This document shows positions 13,431 to 26,739 of a DNA stretch of 64,000 nt, in pieces. The notes under the pieces were generated by a model that was given only the letters and a program-made list of their open reading frames with translations, was not told where the DNA came from and did not search any database. Both the position numbers and the translations under genes were made by a program. The stretch comes from Ricinus communis (Eukaryota; Streptophyta; Magnoliopsida; Malpighiales; Euphorbiaceae). The number at the start of each line of letters is the position of its first letter. The first letter of the stretch is position 1. The DNA is taken from NCBI RefSeq assembly GCF_019578655.1, contig NC_063265.1:16106285-16170284 (forward strand), written 5' to 3'.

Positions 13431-16400
13431 TTATCGTTTCCTAGCCAAAAGTTTATCTGTATCAGACAATATAATTTCTTGACACCGCACAATTCCTGCT
13501 GCTCCTCCAGAGCACAGCCATCTCTCACTACCTTTGTTTATATTCCATCTAACTCTATGCATTGCAATTATTTTTGGAGGGATAACCTCAATTTCATTTG
13601 CAACTTCTGCTTTTACAATTTCTTTCTGCCGTCTGTTATTTTGTCCTTCATCTATGCAAACCAATGCTAGGTCCTCTCCTGTCATTTTCTTGCTGATACT
13701 TTTTGATTTTGATTTAGTTCGACTTCTGAAAGCTGCAAGACTTTCATCTGATTCAGATTGCACACCTGGATCATTGACATCACAAAGGGCTGCCACAAGT
13801 TTGAAAAAACATTATGATCTCAGAAAAATAGATAAATTATGGCTGGGTAGCAACATAAATGTAGCAACGGAATTGCTTAACCATACCTAATAGTTGATTA
13901 TCTGCAGCCAGTGCATTTGCCTTGTTAATATTAGCTCTTTTTGTCTGATTCGACTCTAATAAACTCCGCATAGATCTTGGATTGTCCCCAACAGTGTTAA
14001 CTGGCTTTTTCAAAGTTAAAGGGGTATCTGGTAATGGAATGTTAACGGTAATGGCTGCCTCATCTTTACTCAGGGACCCAACCATAAAATGTGGAGTTCG
14101 ATGCCTGGATGGGCTTTTCTCTACAGCTTTTGTTGTGAGCTGATTACAGATAGAACACGATAAGTTATTGCAATTCTCTGATGCAACTTGGATATCTTAT
14201 GCACCACATTTCCAGACTATATTTATATATAAAAAAGAAAAGCTGGATGAAATATAAAAATTATTCTGCTCAACCTAATTAAGACAAGGATCCCTTTAAA
14301 AGATACCTCTTGGGGCCAAATCCTGTCTAGCCACAACGTAAAAAAGATGCTAAAAGATAGAAAGTTTTTGTAGAGGGACCTCAGAACTGTAATTTTCCTA
14401 TACGAAACAACAAATTAAGAGAAAATTTACAATGAAGAAAAAGAATAGAGAATTCCAAGCATTTGGAAGTCTACTATTTCTACAATTTTTCCACAATACA
14501 TCATAATACGGGTCCACCTCACAATTTGAATCAGAGGAATTGGTCCTTCTGTGGACTGATCAATGAAATCATGTCATATGTTTCAGGAGTATAACATATT
14601 ATACTAGAAGAGTAATCAACTAACCTGGAAGCGGCAAACAGTACCATCAGCACTGCTATACGCAGCCAAGCCTATTAAAATTCAAAAATAATTTATCAGA
14701 TTTTGACAAATAAAAGCACAAAAAGAAAAGTAAAAGCAATTTCGATCAACCAGCTGCCATTATTTTGAGAAGGAAACAATTTGTAAATCTATCCATCCAC
14801 AACCATTTTCCACAGAAGACTTTTCTTGGCAGCATGCCAAAATGCGAGAAGGTACAAGATGCTGCATACAAATAATAGTTCACAATATTCTGGTTTGGCC
14901 CATTTAGTATATTAAAATAAAGAAAATAAATAGTGACCAAGCCAAAGATTTGACGGAAGCATTTATAGACACAAGCATACAATTCTGAAGCAAATCGAAC
15001 CTAGGATGCAAAACCTATTTCTGTCGTTAAGCATGCATATGCAACAGACATTTTTCAGCGACGGATGATTAAACCAAAACGTGAAATAAAAAAGGAGCCC
15101 AATACTTTTCATACTAAAAGGTAAATGATAGCCAATGCCAGCTTAAATAGGACTGCTCATGCCATATGTTCAAAAGAAGGTATAACTATTCGTACTCTCA
15201 AATCAAACTCCCACCCCTCTCTCTTTAAATAAACAAATAAAAAATTCCATCACTTAATAGTATGACTATATGGATTAGAAGCAAATGGGATTTACCTGTT
15301 TTTCTTGACACTTGAACACTCCAGATAGCAAAGGATGAAAAATTAAAAATATTTTGGATTCCTTGTTGTTTAGGCCCAACAGATGGTTGTCCATTAACAT
15401 GGGCGTCATATGCCGCCTTCACCAAGCTAAGGAGTCTCAATGTTCCATCATCAAAGGAGAGGATAATACATCTAAAAAGATGTGAAGTTTCGATTTTAAG
15501 AAAAAGTATTGTCAAACAAAACCTCCAATCAGTGTTCTATCCGGCAAAAGGATTGATTAAGTACCTTGGATCTGGAAGCCAATCTAGACTATAAATGAAT
15601 TTTGGTGCTGGATGGAGGTCCCACAAAGGTCGAAACGGATCACTGAAAAAGCCAAAATTAATATCTTTAATATGGTAGGTAATAAATCTGTACCATTAAA
15701 TTTTAATATGAATGCCCATAGCCTGGACTCTGTAAGCTTTGCACAGCTGTACCGAGTTAATATTGTTTTATATCATGAATACAAACTAAACAATACAGAC
15801 AACAGAAAAAAGAAAATCAGAAACTCATATAGGAAACTCAATCCTGCTGGCCTTTTATGCTTCCTCAACACTTAATATTGAGCGTCCAGATGGAACCAAA
15901 AAAAATAGTCCTATACAATAGGATGCAAATACATGGTTTAAACTGTATGGCTATACTGCTCTATCCAAAGATACCAGAAAATGCATGAGGCTAATAAAGG
16001 CACATAAAGGGACCAACACTTATGTTCACAAATCAGATGGATATAGCATCCATGAAAATTTATCACTCATACTTTGTTCTAGTATTATAGATTATAGCAG
16101 TAACAACTCAGCCATGAAGGAATAAAAAATATACTTGTGAGATTTATGCACATCTATATAATTTGTTTTCACTTCTTTGGGAGCCTCAGCACTTTATAAG
16201 CAACACATATCATACAATGTCATGGAAATGTAGTTGAAAGTACCAAAAAGGTAAACATGTTTAGGAAATCAGAAACAGGTTACGTCTCTGCTTTGGATGT
16301 CATAAAAGGACCCTACTCGATGAAATTTCTTATTCAGTGAGCATGCACGGACCATATGTCTACTACAGCCCAAACACGATAGACAAGTTACATTAACACT

Positions 16401-19400
16401 CCTATAAAAGTTCACTCAAGTCCTATACAACCACATGCTGAAAAATCCATCCAAGTAAGGTGAGAAACAAGAACACTTATATATTTCTAAATTAAACGAA
16501 AGAAACTGGGAACCACACCATCAAAAAGCCCCTAATTAAGAATCTAAAGCAACAAACAGAATATCTTACCGTATGTCCCAAAACTTCAGGCCTCCATGTC
16601 CACCAGTAACTATAACATTGTCACTCTCTTGATCACTGCAAACTTTCAAAAATTACTTTAGCCAAAGCTGCATTGTTTGTGACCTTTCTATGTAGCATGA
16701 CATATTTCTTAAGAAAGAAGCTATTGGATTGGAAAACTCAACTACATCGCATAAGTACTTTGTATGGGACAAAGTTAGATTTTACATTTCATTAGGATGC
16801 ATTGTTGAAAATTATGATAAGGGGTAGTTACTCCCTCCTAAGTTTTGCCAAATTACCAGGGGCAGAACCAGAAATTAATTTAGGGGGGAATAAAAGAATT
16901 ATTTTTAAGAATATATGGAGTAAAAAAAATATTAAAGAGGATATGAATGAAATAATAATATTAATGAATAAAATAAAATTCAGCAATATATGAAAATTCA
17001 AATTAAATAACTAAAAGAATATGACTGAAATTTAATTAAATAATGGGGGGGGTGCAAACTATAAATATAAAATTTCTGGAGTAGCTAATAAGTACTTTCT
17101 CGACAATAATCAAAAACTTTATAGGTAAATTTGTAGTTAAAAAGTTTTTGGGAGGGACCATGGCCCCCTCAAAGGACCACCTAGTTCCGCCCCTGCATAT
17201 TGCACTAGTCAGTTCCTCATTTTTAAACATTATATTGATTCCCCTTCTAGTTTGTAATACTATACTAGTTAACCCCTTTACAGTTACTTAGGTATTAAGT
17301 AAAACGAGGAAAAAATACCCTCTAATTGACAAAAAAAAAATAAAGGGATCATTACTATTTGCTCCTAGTTTTCCATATTACATTATTATACTAAATATCC
17401 ATGTACTTTGTAATAATATATCAATTCCCCCATTTGTACTTGACTTGACATTCTGTATCTTTTGGAGTTAACCTTCTATTACTTTCACCCCAGATGATAT
17501 ATAAATATTTTAACATTTATATCTTCAGTGTATAAGGTAAATTGTTCAAATTTTCACAAGTATAGTGAATATTTTTCAATAAGATACTTAATTAAATATA
17601 TTATCTTCACTACATTTTATAATTTAATTGAATTACGTAAATATATAGAAATAACTAAAATAACGTAAGTAATAATTATATTAATATGTTTGAAAGTATA
17701 AATTTTTAATATAGTTGCTAAAGTCACATGTGTTTGAACATACAATTCTACTTCAAATAATCTATAAACCCAAACAGAATACCAAAATAAGCCAGTACTA
17801 AAAATAAGTGCAATTATAATTTTAAATATATAATAATTTTAGTAATTACTTTAGAAATTTAAACTTCCAAAAATATTAAAATAATAATTATTTATTTATA
17901 ATGGTTTACTTTTTTGTATATTTAAGATTTTACTTATAAAATTTACTGGTTATAATATAATTAGTTAAGTATTATGAAAAATGTTTCACTATAGTTATTA
18001 AATTTGAAGAATTGACATTACAGTTTACAATATAAATATTAAATTTTAGAAAATTCTTTTACCACATCAGGCCGAATAATGAAAAATCTATTACAAGTTA
18101 CATGGGAATTTAGTATATTGAAAAATAAGGACAAAATAGTCTAATATGGAAAACCTCATTGGGGAAATAGTAATAACCCCTTTATAATTTATTTTAGGGA
18201 ATTGAAGAACATAATTTTCCTTTCATTTTAAATTAACTGAAAAATAATGGAGGGAATTAATTTATTATTATAGACTACACGATGAGTTCAGTATAATATT
18301 AGAAAATGAGGACTCAGTAGTGTAATATAGAAAACCTCATGAGGGAAATAATAATTACCCCTTATATTAAACGAGAAGTTAATAATATGCTTGATCTTTA
18401 AAACTTAAATAATTACTCATTAGAAATTCTTGTAACTGTAATGTGGATGCAGGTATTATCATAAAAGAAAGAATCAAGGAAAGTCAAAAGAGAAGGCTGC
18501 AGGATACAGTACCATGTTAATTAGTCATGAGGAAAATAATTGCGCAGGTTGATGAGACCGCTTAAGCTTCTTCTTTTTCTTTTTGTGCAAATAAGTAAAA
18601 TTGTATAAAAAAAAAAAAAAGCAGAAGGATGGAATTTAAAGATGCTAATTTGTCAAAGATTGATACTTGACCAACAATCAATTCTCTCTCATATTATTCC
18701 ATCCTTAATACCATTGAGGTCAAAGAAATCCAGAGATCAGTATGATATAATTTCTGGTTCTGATAATTCAGATGTTTCCTGTGTTATGTTTTCTCATCGC
18801 TTAGGAGTTAGGAGTCTAATGCAACATCCAATATAAGAAACACATAAGTTTAGTACTATTAGAAATTTATTCTCCTTATGAATTGCTGCCTATAAATTTT
18901 AAAATGACCTAAACTTTAGTCATAAAGATACAGGAGTGGCATTTGGAAAATAAAAGTAAACTCTTACAACCCCCCAACCCCACCCCACCTCCAGAATCCC
19001 CCTTTCTGGAGATATTTGATTTCAAGGAAAGGATAGTGAAACAAAAGATTATGTATCTCAACCCCAACGCTTACAAATTACCTTTTAGGCAGGACAGGTC
19101 ACACAAACCTATGGCAGTTTTGCAAATTATCAAATCTAATCACCAACATCACTAATTTGCACTAGAATAAATAAATAAAATGTTATGGTTAGTATTTCAA
19201 ATCACTGACCTTCCAGCTGGTGCCCATGCAACTGCTCTAATAGCAACTGTATCTGCACTGAAGCACAGCAAAGGCCTTGTATCTGAAGAGTAGAAATGTA
19301 AAGATGAAATAATCAGCATACTTTATGCCTAAAGTATGAGACTCTACATAAACCATATCTAGAGTGTATAAGCACAGATGATATTTAGAATACTCAGCTC

Positions 19401-22400
19401 GTTACCTCCAGATAAGCCACTCGCAGAGAACTTCCATAGAGCAACCTGGAATTCGATGAAATGGCCATGGTTAGAAAAGAACATCCTTTTCGGAAGCATT
19501 ATGCTAGGGGTTAAGTATTCTCAATTTTAAAAACAAAGTGAGATGGTTTGGTAAAAGACAAGTCTCTGGTAGTCATGAAGTTACTTGAATCTTCTATTTA
19601 ATAAGACTTTGAATTTTCCATTATCGACTATTTTGATCTTTATAGCTACTTTATATTGTTCCAGTGTTGTGATTTCTAGCTAAGGATTCATTCATTTTCT
19701 AGTTCTAAAGGTTGTATTTTAGAGTTTTGTTCTCATGCTTGGTATTCTCTCTGAGTCACAATCTCCTTCTTCATGCTTTTCCCAGTATATTGCAAAGAAC
19801 ATATGAGCTTTCATTCATATGAAGATGAAACTCTGAAAACCTGAAAATTCAGTATTTGTATATTCCATTGCACATTAAGGTAAATCCTTATCATCCTAAA
19901 CTTCTACCATGTCAAATCCTCATCTCAAACCAAACTTGAAAATACTTTTGGGCTTAATGCTCATCATTAGGAGTATTTTGGCTTCTGATGCAATCCATAC
20001 TAAGACACGGTGAAAAGCAAGATGGTATTGCTTAAAAATGGATATTGAACTGAGTCAACCAACAAGATCCAATGAACATATATTTGTACACAGAATGTGA
20101 CAGTTTTTAGAATTGAATAGCTACTCGTAATGAGCACATTAAGCATATTACCCTTGTGTGTCTGTGTGTATATATGCCTATAGATCTATGTATCTTCTGA
20201 ACTATGCAAAATTATAATAGCGACACTCTTCTAGTTACTGTGAAGCAGATGAAGATGATATATTAACGCTGACAAGGAAACTCAGATGATTAATAGATTA
20301 CCGTGCCATCATGGCATCCAGCAAGTAAGTAATCATGAGGGTATGAAGTTGACCACTCCACTGTCAAAGGAATGCTGCACAGAGAATTGCATAAGAGGAA
20401 TTATAACAAATCAAATAAAACATGGTCACATTATGGTCAGTAAAGCCATTGTTTTATAGCTCACAAAAAGACAACAATTTTTTGGTAGATGAATTTGATA
20501 TTCCCATGTGATAAAAGATCATCATGGATCGTTCTATTCAATTGTGCAATTCCACTTAAATGCAGAACCCCCCAAAGCCCATATCTAACATACAGGGGAA
20601 AGGATGGAAAATTGCAGTGAAGTCCTTCCATTTTGTCTATCCTTTGTTTGTACTCCTCGAGGAGGTAAATTATCTTTCTGCACCATTTCTATTAGAGGAA
20701 TTTTTCAGATCTACTACATGGAATCTTAAAGTTCTCCAATTTCCATTAAAAGATTCTAGTTGGAGTGGACACTATAACACAAACTATAGTATCTTAGCTT
20801 CCTAGTATAAATACTTCATGCTTCTACTATTGTTACAGGCTAACACGTGAGAAATTAAAGGTTTTGGTCTATTTTACTGGATCTAGGAAAATCTTTACCG
20901 CAATCCCAATTAAATTTCACATAAATATCAAGGATATAGAAGATAGACAAGTAAATTACCTAAAAATGCAAGTAATTTACCTCTGTATTTCCCCACGCTT
21001 AGCAATTGAACCTCTAAATACTGGCTTCAATTTGACATATCGAGGATCAGTACCTTCTCTATTAGAAGAAGAATAAATAACTTTTGTTACATGAGGAAGA
21101 GGAACATCCCATCTGCACATAAGAATGGGACTCATGAGATACTAACAAATAAAACTATTGCTTTTGACTCATAACATGGAAACCAACAACTAGAGATTGG
21201 CATACCAAAAAATAAAGGCTCACTGTTATGGGAAAATAAAAAATAATAATAATAACATTGGCTATTGACCACATGTAGTTGTATGAACTTTGCCATTTTG
21301 ACCTCTTATTACATTTTCTATAGGTCACTTCTACAACCCCTGTGCATCACATATTTAGCAATCATTTATTTCATTCCCGATATTGCAACATTGACATACA
21401 TCTCTAATACATTTTCCTAGTTTTATAAAACTTGCTAAATTGCATAAATTGAACGCATAGAAGTTGCAACTTGCAAATCAAGATATACGTAATTTTGCAT
21501 TATGCCTATTCCTTAATAAAGATACCGAAATCAGCAGTCCACCCCCCACCCAAACAGGCAGGTACTATCACCTCATAAAAGTAGGGAAAAAAAAAAAAAA
21601 GAACTGTAACGAAGAAAACGTCAACAGTTAAAAGCATAATTTATATATACTACTTACACTTCAAGGAATCCATTTCCTAGCAAGACGGCAAGATAACCCA
21701 TCCGATGCTGGCACTTGGAGTCGGATCCATAACACGGCTGCCATTTTACATCCCATACAACTTTTGCATCATGAGCTATGCATAAGACAACTCTTGGCAA
21801 AGCAACATCCTTTGGGATAGAACAAAAACCAGTGTTGATTTCTCCAGAAACATTATCTAAACCACAATTAAGCACAGCAGGATCCTGTACACTGTTCTCC
21901 AGTATTTGGTAGTCCTCAGTGAAGGACTGATCATCTTCATTTTGAGTCAATACTGGTGGACATGGAACACCAGCACCTTTACCATCTGCCCTTGCCTTAC
22001 TTTTCCATCTTCCAATTTTCCCAGCAGCTTCAGCAGTTGAATTACATGCAGAGACTGCTTTTGGAGAATCCTTTCGTTTTTTCCCCTTGTGTTTCTGTAT
22101 GGTCTGCTTTTGGGTATTATCAGAAACCCCTTCTACAGCAAGCAATTGCGATGAGTCTTCTAGGTATTGAACAGCAAGGGTTGCCTTACTTTCCAATCTT
22201 CTACATCGCCCAGTAGTTTGAGCAGTTGAACAACTTGCAGACAAAGCTTCGGTACAACTTTTTCGTTTCTTTCCCTTGTTTTTCCCAATGATCTGTCTTT
22301 GGGTATTCTCAGAAATCCCTTCTATAGCAAGCACTTGAGATGAATCTTCTGGGTATTCAACAGCAAGGGCTTGAACATATTGGTTGTTGCAAAATATATT

Positions 22401-25400
22401 ATCAAGATCATCGCTTGCCTTCTTTCTAGGTCGTCCTCTTGTCTTCTTAAGTTTAGTTAAACTCTCGTTCGTGGCTTCAGCATTAAGAGCTTCTTCTATT
22501 TGCTTCTTTCTGGGTCTACCTCTTGGCCTCTTGAATTGAGTGCAGTTCTGCTTTGTGGCCTCATCATTCGAAGATTCATCTAGTTGCTTCTTTCTAGGTC
22601 GTCCTTTGGGCCGCTTTACCAGAGCTGATTCGCCATTGCAAGCATCCTCATTTTGAGTTCCCTGTTTTGACTTTTTTAGTGGTAGTGGTGTCTCTTCATC
22701 ATTGCCACTGACATTTAGAATACACCATATCTGAACTATACCTCTGCCAGTAAGTGAAGCGCCTATCTTGTGATAGTAAGAGTCAGGAGGATGAGCAGCA
22801 ACAGCAACAAACTAGAAAAGAAAAGAATACTTTAAGGCATGAACATAAGATAATAGCATTCAATACTAGGTAAACCATCACACCTCATCCTAATAAAATG
22901 TCTGGTACAGGACTATAACTAACCACACATGTCTATAAAAATCTACCTCGTAAACTAACATTTAGATGAGTTTATTTACATAACTTCAGGAACTTTACTC
23001 AATTCAAATTGTATATGCACTACTGAATCTCATTGTTCTTCTGATGTTAATAGGCATGAATTCATTTTCACTAAATATTAAACAAAATCTTAACAGATTG
23101 GTTATACATTCAAAAAATATCAACATGCACCAAGAATCAATCACCAATATGAATTATAACGTGATTACATCCTACATTTATACTATGAGAAAGAAACTCA
23201 GACAGCCAAATAATATTTTATTTAATAGCCTATTTGGTTTCACTCAAGGTTAGCTCAAGTTTCATACCAAGCTCGTATGTGATAGAGGATAAGTAAAATC
23301 ACCAAGATTAGGAGTAGTACCTCAGCAAGTCAAAGAGGTTTGATCTCAGCAAGTCAAAGAGGTCAGAGCTCAGCAAGCCAAAAAAGGTTGAAACTCGGTT
23401 TATGCTATAAGTGGGACAACTAGGATTATAAGAATCAACCTAGATTATTGATGGAGACCATATTTATAAGGCCCAAGCCCATTATAGCTAATGGCAACCT
23501 TGGAATTTTACTAAACCCATCATACAAAACCCTACTAAATAAAAATTTAGACTCTTCTACATGCTCTAACTTTTGATTAAAGATATTATTTTCTCTATGA
23601 TAGCCTAAATTAAGCATCAGAATCGGATTGCTGGAATATGGCATCCTCTCGATCGCCTCTCGTTTTCCTTTTGCAGGTGCCCTCATTGAATATCAAGTTA
23701 GCATTCTCCTTAAGCCTTTTTAAGAATTCTATGAGCTTTCAATATGCATCCCAGTCGATTTGGGGATTAGAACTAACACAATTCTTCCTAGTTAATGTTT
23801 AACTCAAAAACAAACATCAACCCTAAGCTTATCAAAATTCAAGATTTTGATATATGGTCCTAGCCAATTATGGTTAACATTCTATAAAATTATAAAATTT
23901 GCTAGAATTAGGTAGAACTTCCTCTAAAAATTGGGCATTTACCCCTCTAAATATCAACAAAATGCAGTTCTTTTAGGATTCCAAAACTAACAATAACGTT
24001 GAAAGTAAGTTTCCCAACTCGGACTCCTAATAAGATTTTCAGTCTATCACTTAGAAATAAAAAAAGGTTACTATTTATATACTTTTATTAAACTTGTACT
24101 CACCTTAAACATCCATCCATTGAACATCGTACAAACTAAATATGTTTAATTTACTTTGAGATATTCCTATTTCATTCATAAAAATGTTTGCACTGTTAAT
24201 GTTCTTAAGAACTATAACCATCAAAATTGACATTCTAATATCTATCAAAATCCTATTCGACAACCAAATTATACCATTCCACCAAAATAAGCAAAATTCT
24301 CAAGTCTATACCTTCTCAGACGAATAAAAAGCTAATAATTCCATAAAATGTCTTCTAGAATTCCAATTGTATATAAGAAAACAATTCATGTTAATTCCAG
24401 CCTATAATATAAACATACCAAGCCTAAATCAATTAAATACCTAGTTTCATCAAGGATACATAGGGATAAGCTCAAAATTACCAACAAATAGAGAGAACCT
24501 ATCCATAAATAGCCGTTAATCAAACCATAAACACCTTCTTATGCAAATGTCCTATAATTTTCTAGAGGTGGAACCCTTTAGAAGCTAAGCTTATATAAAG
24601 AACTGAATGCATTACAAATGAGTTTATTCACCTCCTCATTCATCTGATAAATCAACATCTGTTATATTAATTTCAATTAATATGAATGACTATTGATAAA
24701 CTTTAAAGACTAATACAATTCCCAACACTTGGAAAAGCATGTAAATTATTGCAAACTAATTTAACACCTAACAACAACAAATGCAAATTTGCATTTAGGA
24801 AGAATTTAGAACCAGAATTAGCTTGCCCGTGAATTAATTAAGCAATAAAAAAGCAATGAAAAACTTGAATGAAACCGCACATGGTTACAAAAATTATTGT
24901 TCATTGTTCAAGCATCTATAGATTAATATGGATATCAGGGTTTCATTTTTTGCATACAGCTAATGGTGGATGCTGCCGAGGGTAGCAACGCAAGAGAAGC
25001 TTCGTTGACCCCAATACAGAAGCCCCAATTGGATATCGGTGCTAGCTCAGCTAAATGGAACACCAAATTCCGGTTCTCCAAAGTCAAGATCTGTCTCCTT
25101 ATTCCTTTAAATTTCATGTTCTATAGAGACAAGGGGCAGTTGGCGAGTCAAAGAAGGTTGGGGAAGGCAATTCATAGCACACCAGCACCAAGGATGAACC
25201 ACAAAACGAGATGGAAGTATGGCTGATTCAAAAACTCAAGTTTCCTCACTCTGAACTCATTTCTTTTCTTTTTCATTTTTTTCTCTCTCAAAAATGAATG
25301 GAATGGATCATCTTCCATTTTCACCCCTCCTCTCTCTTTTGTACCTTTTCTTTTCACAATATATTACTAGAATGCTCACATCCCTTGGATTTTATTTAAC

Positions 25401-26739
25401 TTATATCTGGACTTGGCTTGTGAAGGATAACCAATTCATCTTTCCATAGAATAGTGCTACCCTGAAGTAAGATGTTCAAAGACTAAATAAATAAAAACTC
25501 TCGTAACATCTCTCCTGAAATGTTTGTATTATCATGACTAACTCTATTACCTATAGTTGTGGCATATGTTACACAAACTCCCTAATATCTTCTATTCCCA
25601 GTCATGCATAAGCAGTAATTTTAAGTGATATTTAAGGAACTACACAGCTGCAAATTGTGGTGGCACTGGCAACCACAAAAGTAAAGCATTCCAAAGTACT
25701 CTTCGGTATGTCATAAATCTCAATACAAGAGATAAAGCCAATTAGCTTCCCATAAGCTACCCAGCAATCACAGCTCACCATATTCGCTGAAAAAGGAGGG
25801 AAAAAGTGGTGCATCAAGTAAAGGGAGCGGAGAGAGGAAATACCTCGCATTTGATATGGTCAGCAGGCCTTTCATGAGTCCTAGGACACCAATCCAATGC
25901 CCAAACAGACCCTCCAACATGCATAATAAAGTCATTACTGCAATAAAAAGGAAAAAGGAGAAGCTTGAACTAGATCACACGAAAGGTTGACTATACAGTA
26001 GTTGTGAACTTATCAAAAAGCTGCAGGATTGAAATGAGATATATTTACGTACAATCAATCCTGGAAAGTCTTTACAAATAAGAAAAGCATCAAATAAATG
26101 GGAAAAACAATGCAGAAAACACTTTTCATTTGTCAAAATGCAATTCAGTTTTCAAATTTGGCCTGATTAGAGAGAGAACCATTTAAAGAAAAGGTCAGAA
26201 AGTTGATACCTAGATTCTGACGATGCACTACCCCCATATAGTTTCTCTTTCTGCAACAAAACCAAACCAAAAGCAAATGATATCTACATTGCATAATAGA
26301 GGAAGTAAAATCAAACAAAAGATAACTCTTTCCTTCAAGTACATACCCTTGGAACAGCTACTGATGAAAACTGAGGTAAATTTACTTCACCAAGAAAACC
26401 TTTCTCTTGACAACTTTCCAATTCACAAGAGAACCTAATTGTTTTAGGTTCACAATAATAATACTTCCATTCTCTGATTACAATTCAAAATTCATAAGAA
26501 TATAAACACGGATAGAGAAAAACAACAAGAAAGAGTGAAACTGAAGTAAGTAGTGACCTTAAGAAAGTTATTGAGGAAGATAATTGTTGAATTTCAGGAG
26601 AATCAGTCACCGTCTCTCCACATAGCTTAGAAATTTTGTCGATTGCATTGAGGTAATTATCAATTGAATTATCAAACAGCGAAACCCTAATTTCTGTATC
26701 ATTATTGCGTTCTAATGATTCTTCTGCTTCTTTCACCAT
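13431..26739 (-). CDS. AT-hook and WD40-repeat protein, TFIIIC subunit (GTF3C2)-like
   Basis: Predicted nuclear DNA-binding scaffold of 964 residues; by WD40 layout it resembles the TFIIIC110/GTF3C2 subunit that helps recruit RNA polymerase III, and Arabidopsis At1g19485 (recognised from memory). Minus-strand exons: 26739-26558, 26473-26347, 26250-26210, 25937-25844, 22811-21658, 21112-20981, 20374-20302, 19445-19406, 19282-19210, 16635-16570, 15642-15565, 15471-15296, 14671-14625, 14139-13887, 13789-13431. All are GT-AG and frames join to one ORF. Three AT-hooks (GRPRKK) at residues 218, 246 and 274 recur every 28 residues. A 63-residue tandem duplication follows (about 290-420). WD-like segments include HVGGSVWALDWCP, NGFLEVWDVPLPHV, LLAGCHDGTVALWKF and VTGGHGGLKFWDIRDP. 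The C-terminus is basic (KSKSKSISKK). Introns 4 (3.0 kb) and 9 (2.6 kb) carry mobile-element sequence. The pol III role is inferred. Confidence 0.85.
16857..17195. mobile_element. hAT-like MITE inserted in the arm of another element
   Basis: A 339-base element with terminal inverted repeats CAGGGGCAGAACCAG and CAGGGGCGGAACTAG. CAGGG termini are typical of hAT transposons. The flanks CAAATTAC (16849-16856) and CATATTGC (17196-17203) agree at 6 of 8 positions, fitting an 8-base target-site duplication. The opposite arm of the outer element preserves the uninterrupted site (CTATATTAC). It is noncoding. Confidence 0.75.
17345..18180. mobile_element. Inner long-TIR element of the same family
   Basis: The left end GGGATCATTACTATTTGCTC pairs with GGGGTTATTACTATTTCCCC, the reverse complement of the right end. 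Homology continues to ATACTAAAT and CCATGTA-CTTGTAATA about 60-90 bases in. The ends resemble those of the outer element, so the two are related. The flanks (AAAAATAAA and TTTATAATT) do not form a clear target-site duplication. Confidence 0.5.
23260..23800. mobile_element. LTR-like fragment in intron 4 of the TFIIIC-like gene
   Basis: More complex in sequence than its surroundings. It contains three tandem 24-base units (from 23321) followed by a TATTTATAAGGCCCAAG stretch and a run typical of plant LTR leader regions. No ends, primer-binding site or coding domain could be defined, so the assignment rests on appearance only. Confidence 0.3.
23321..23392. repeat. Three tandem 24-base repeats
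   Basis: Units start at 23321, 23345 and 23369, each beginning CTCAGCAAG(T/C)CAAA and continuing to an A/G-rich GAGGT-like end. The 24-base spacing is exact. Such arrays occur in the U3 part of LTRs, in keeping with the surrounding sequence. Confidence 0.8.

Larger units (their letters stand above)
16821..18361. mobile_element. Outer long-TIR element (Mutator-like nonautonomous) in intron 9 of the TFIIIC-like gene
   Basis: The left end reads GGGGTAGTTACTCCCTCCTA and the reverse complement of the right end reads GGGGTAATTATTATTTCCCT. The arms can be followed through GCACTAGTCAGTTCCTCATT against ACACTACTGAGTCCTCATTT. The flanks TTATGATAA (16812-16820) and TTATATTAA (18362-18370) match at 7 of 9 positions, fitting a 9-base target-site duplication. 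No transposase ORF is present. The left arm is split by a hAT-like insertion. Confidence 0.6.

Noticed and set aside
21956..22216. Plus-strand ORF opposite the TFIIIC-like exon
   Set aside because: It is a shadow of the real minus-strand coding exon, which carries AT-hooks and joins correctly to its neighbours.
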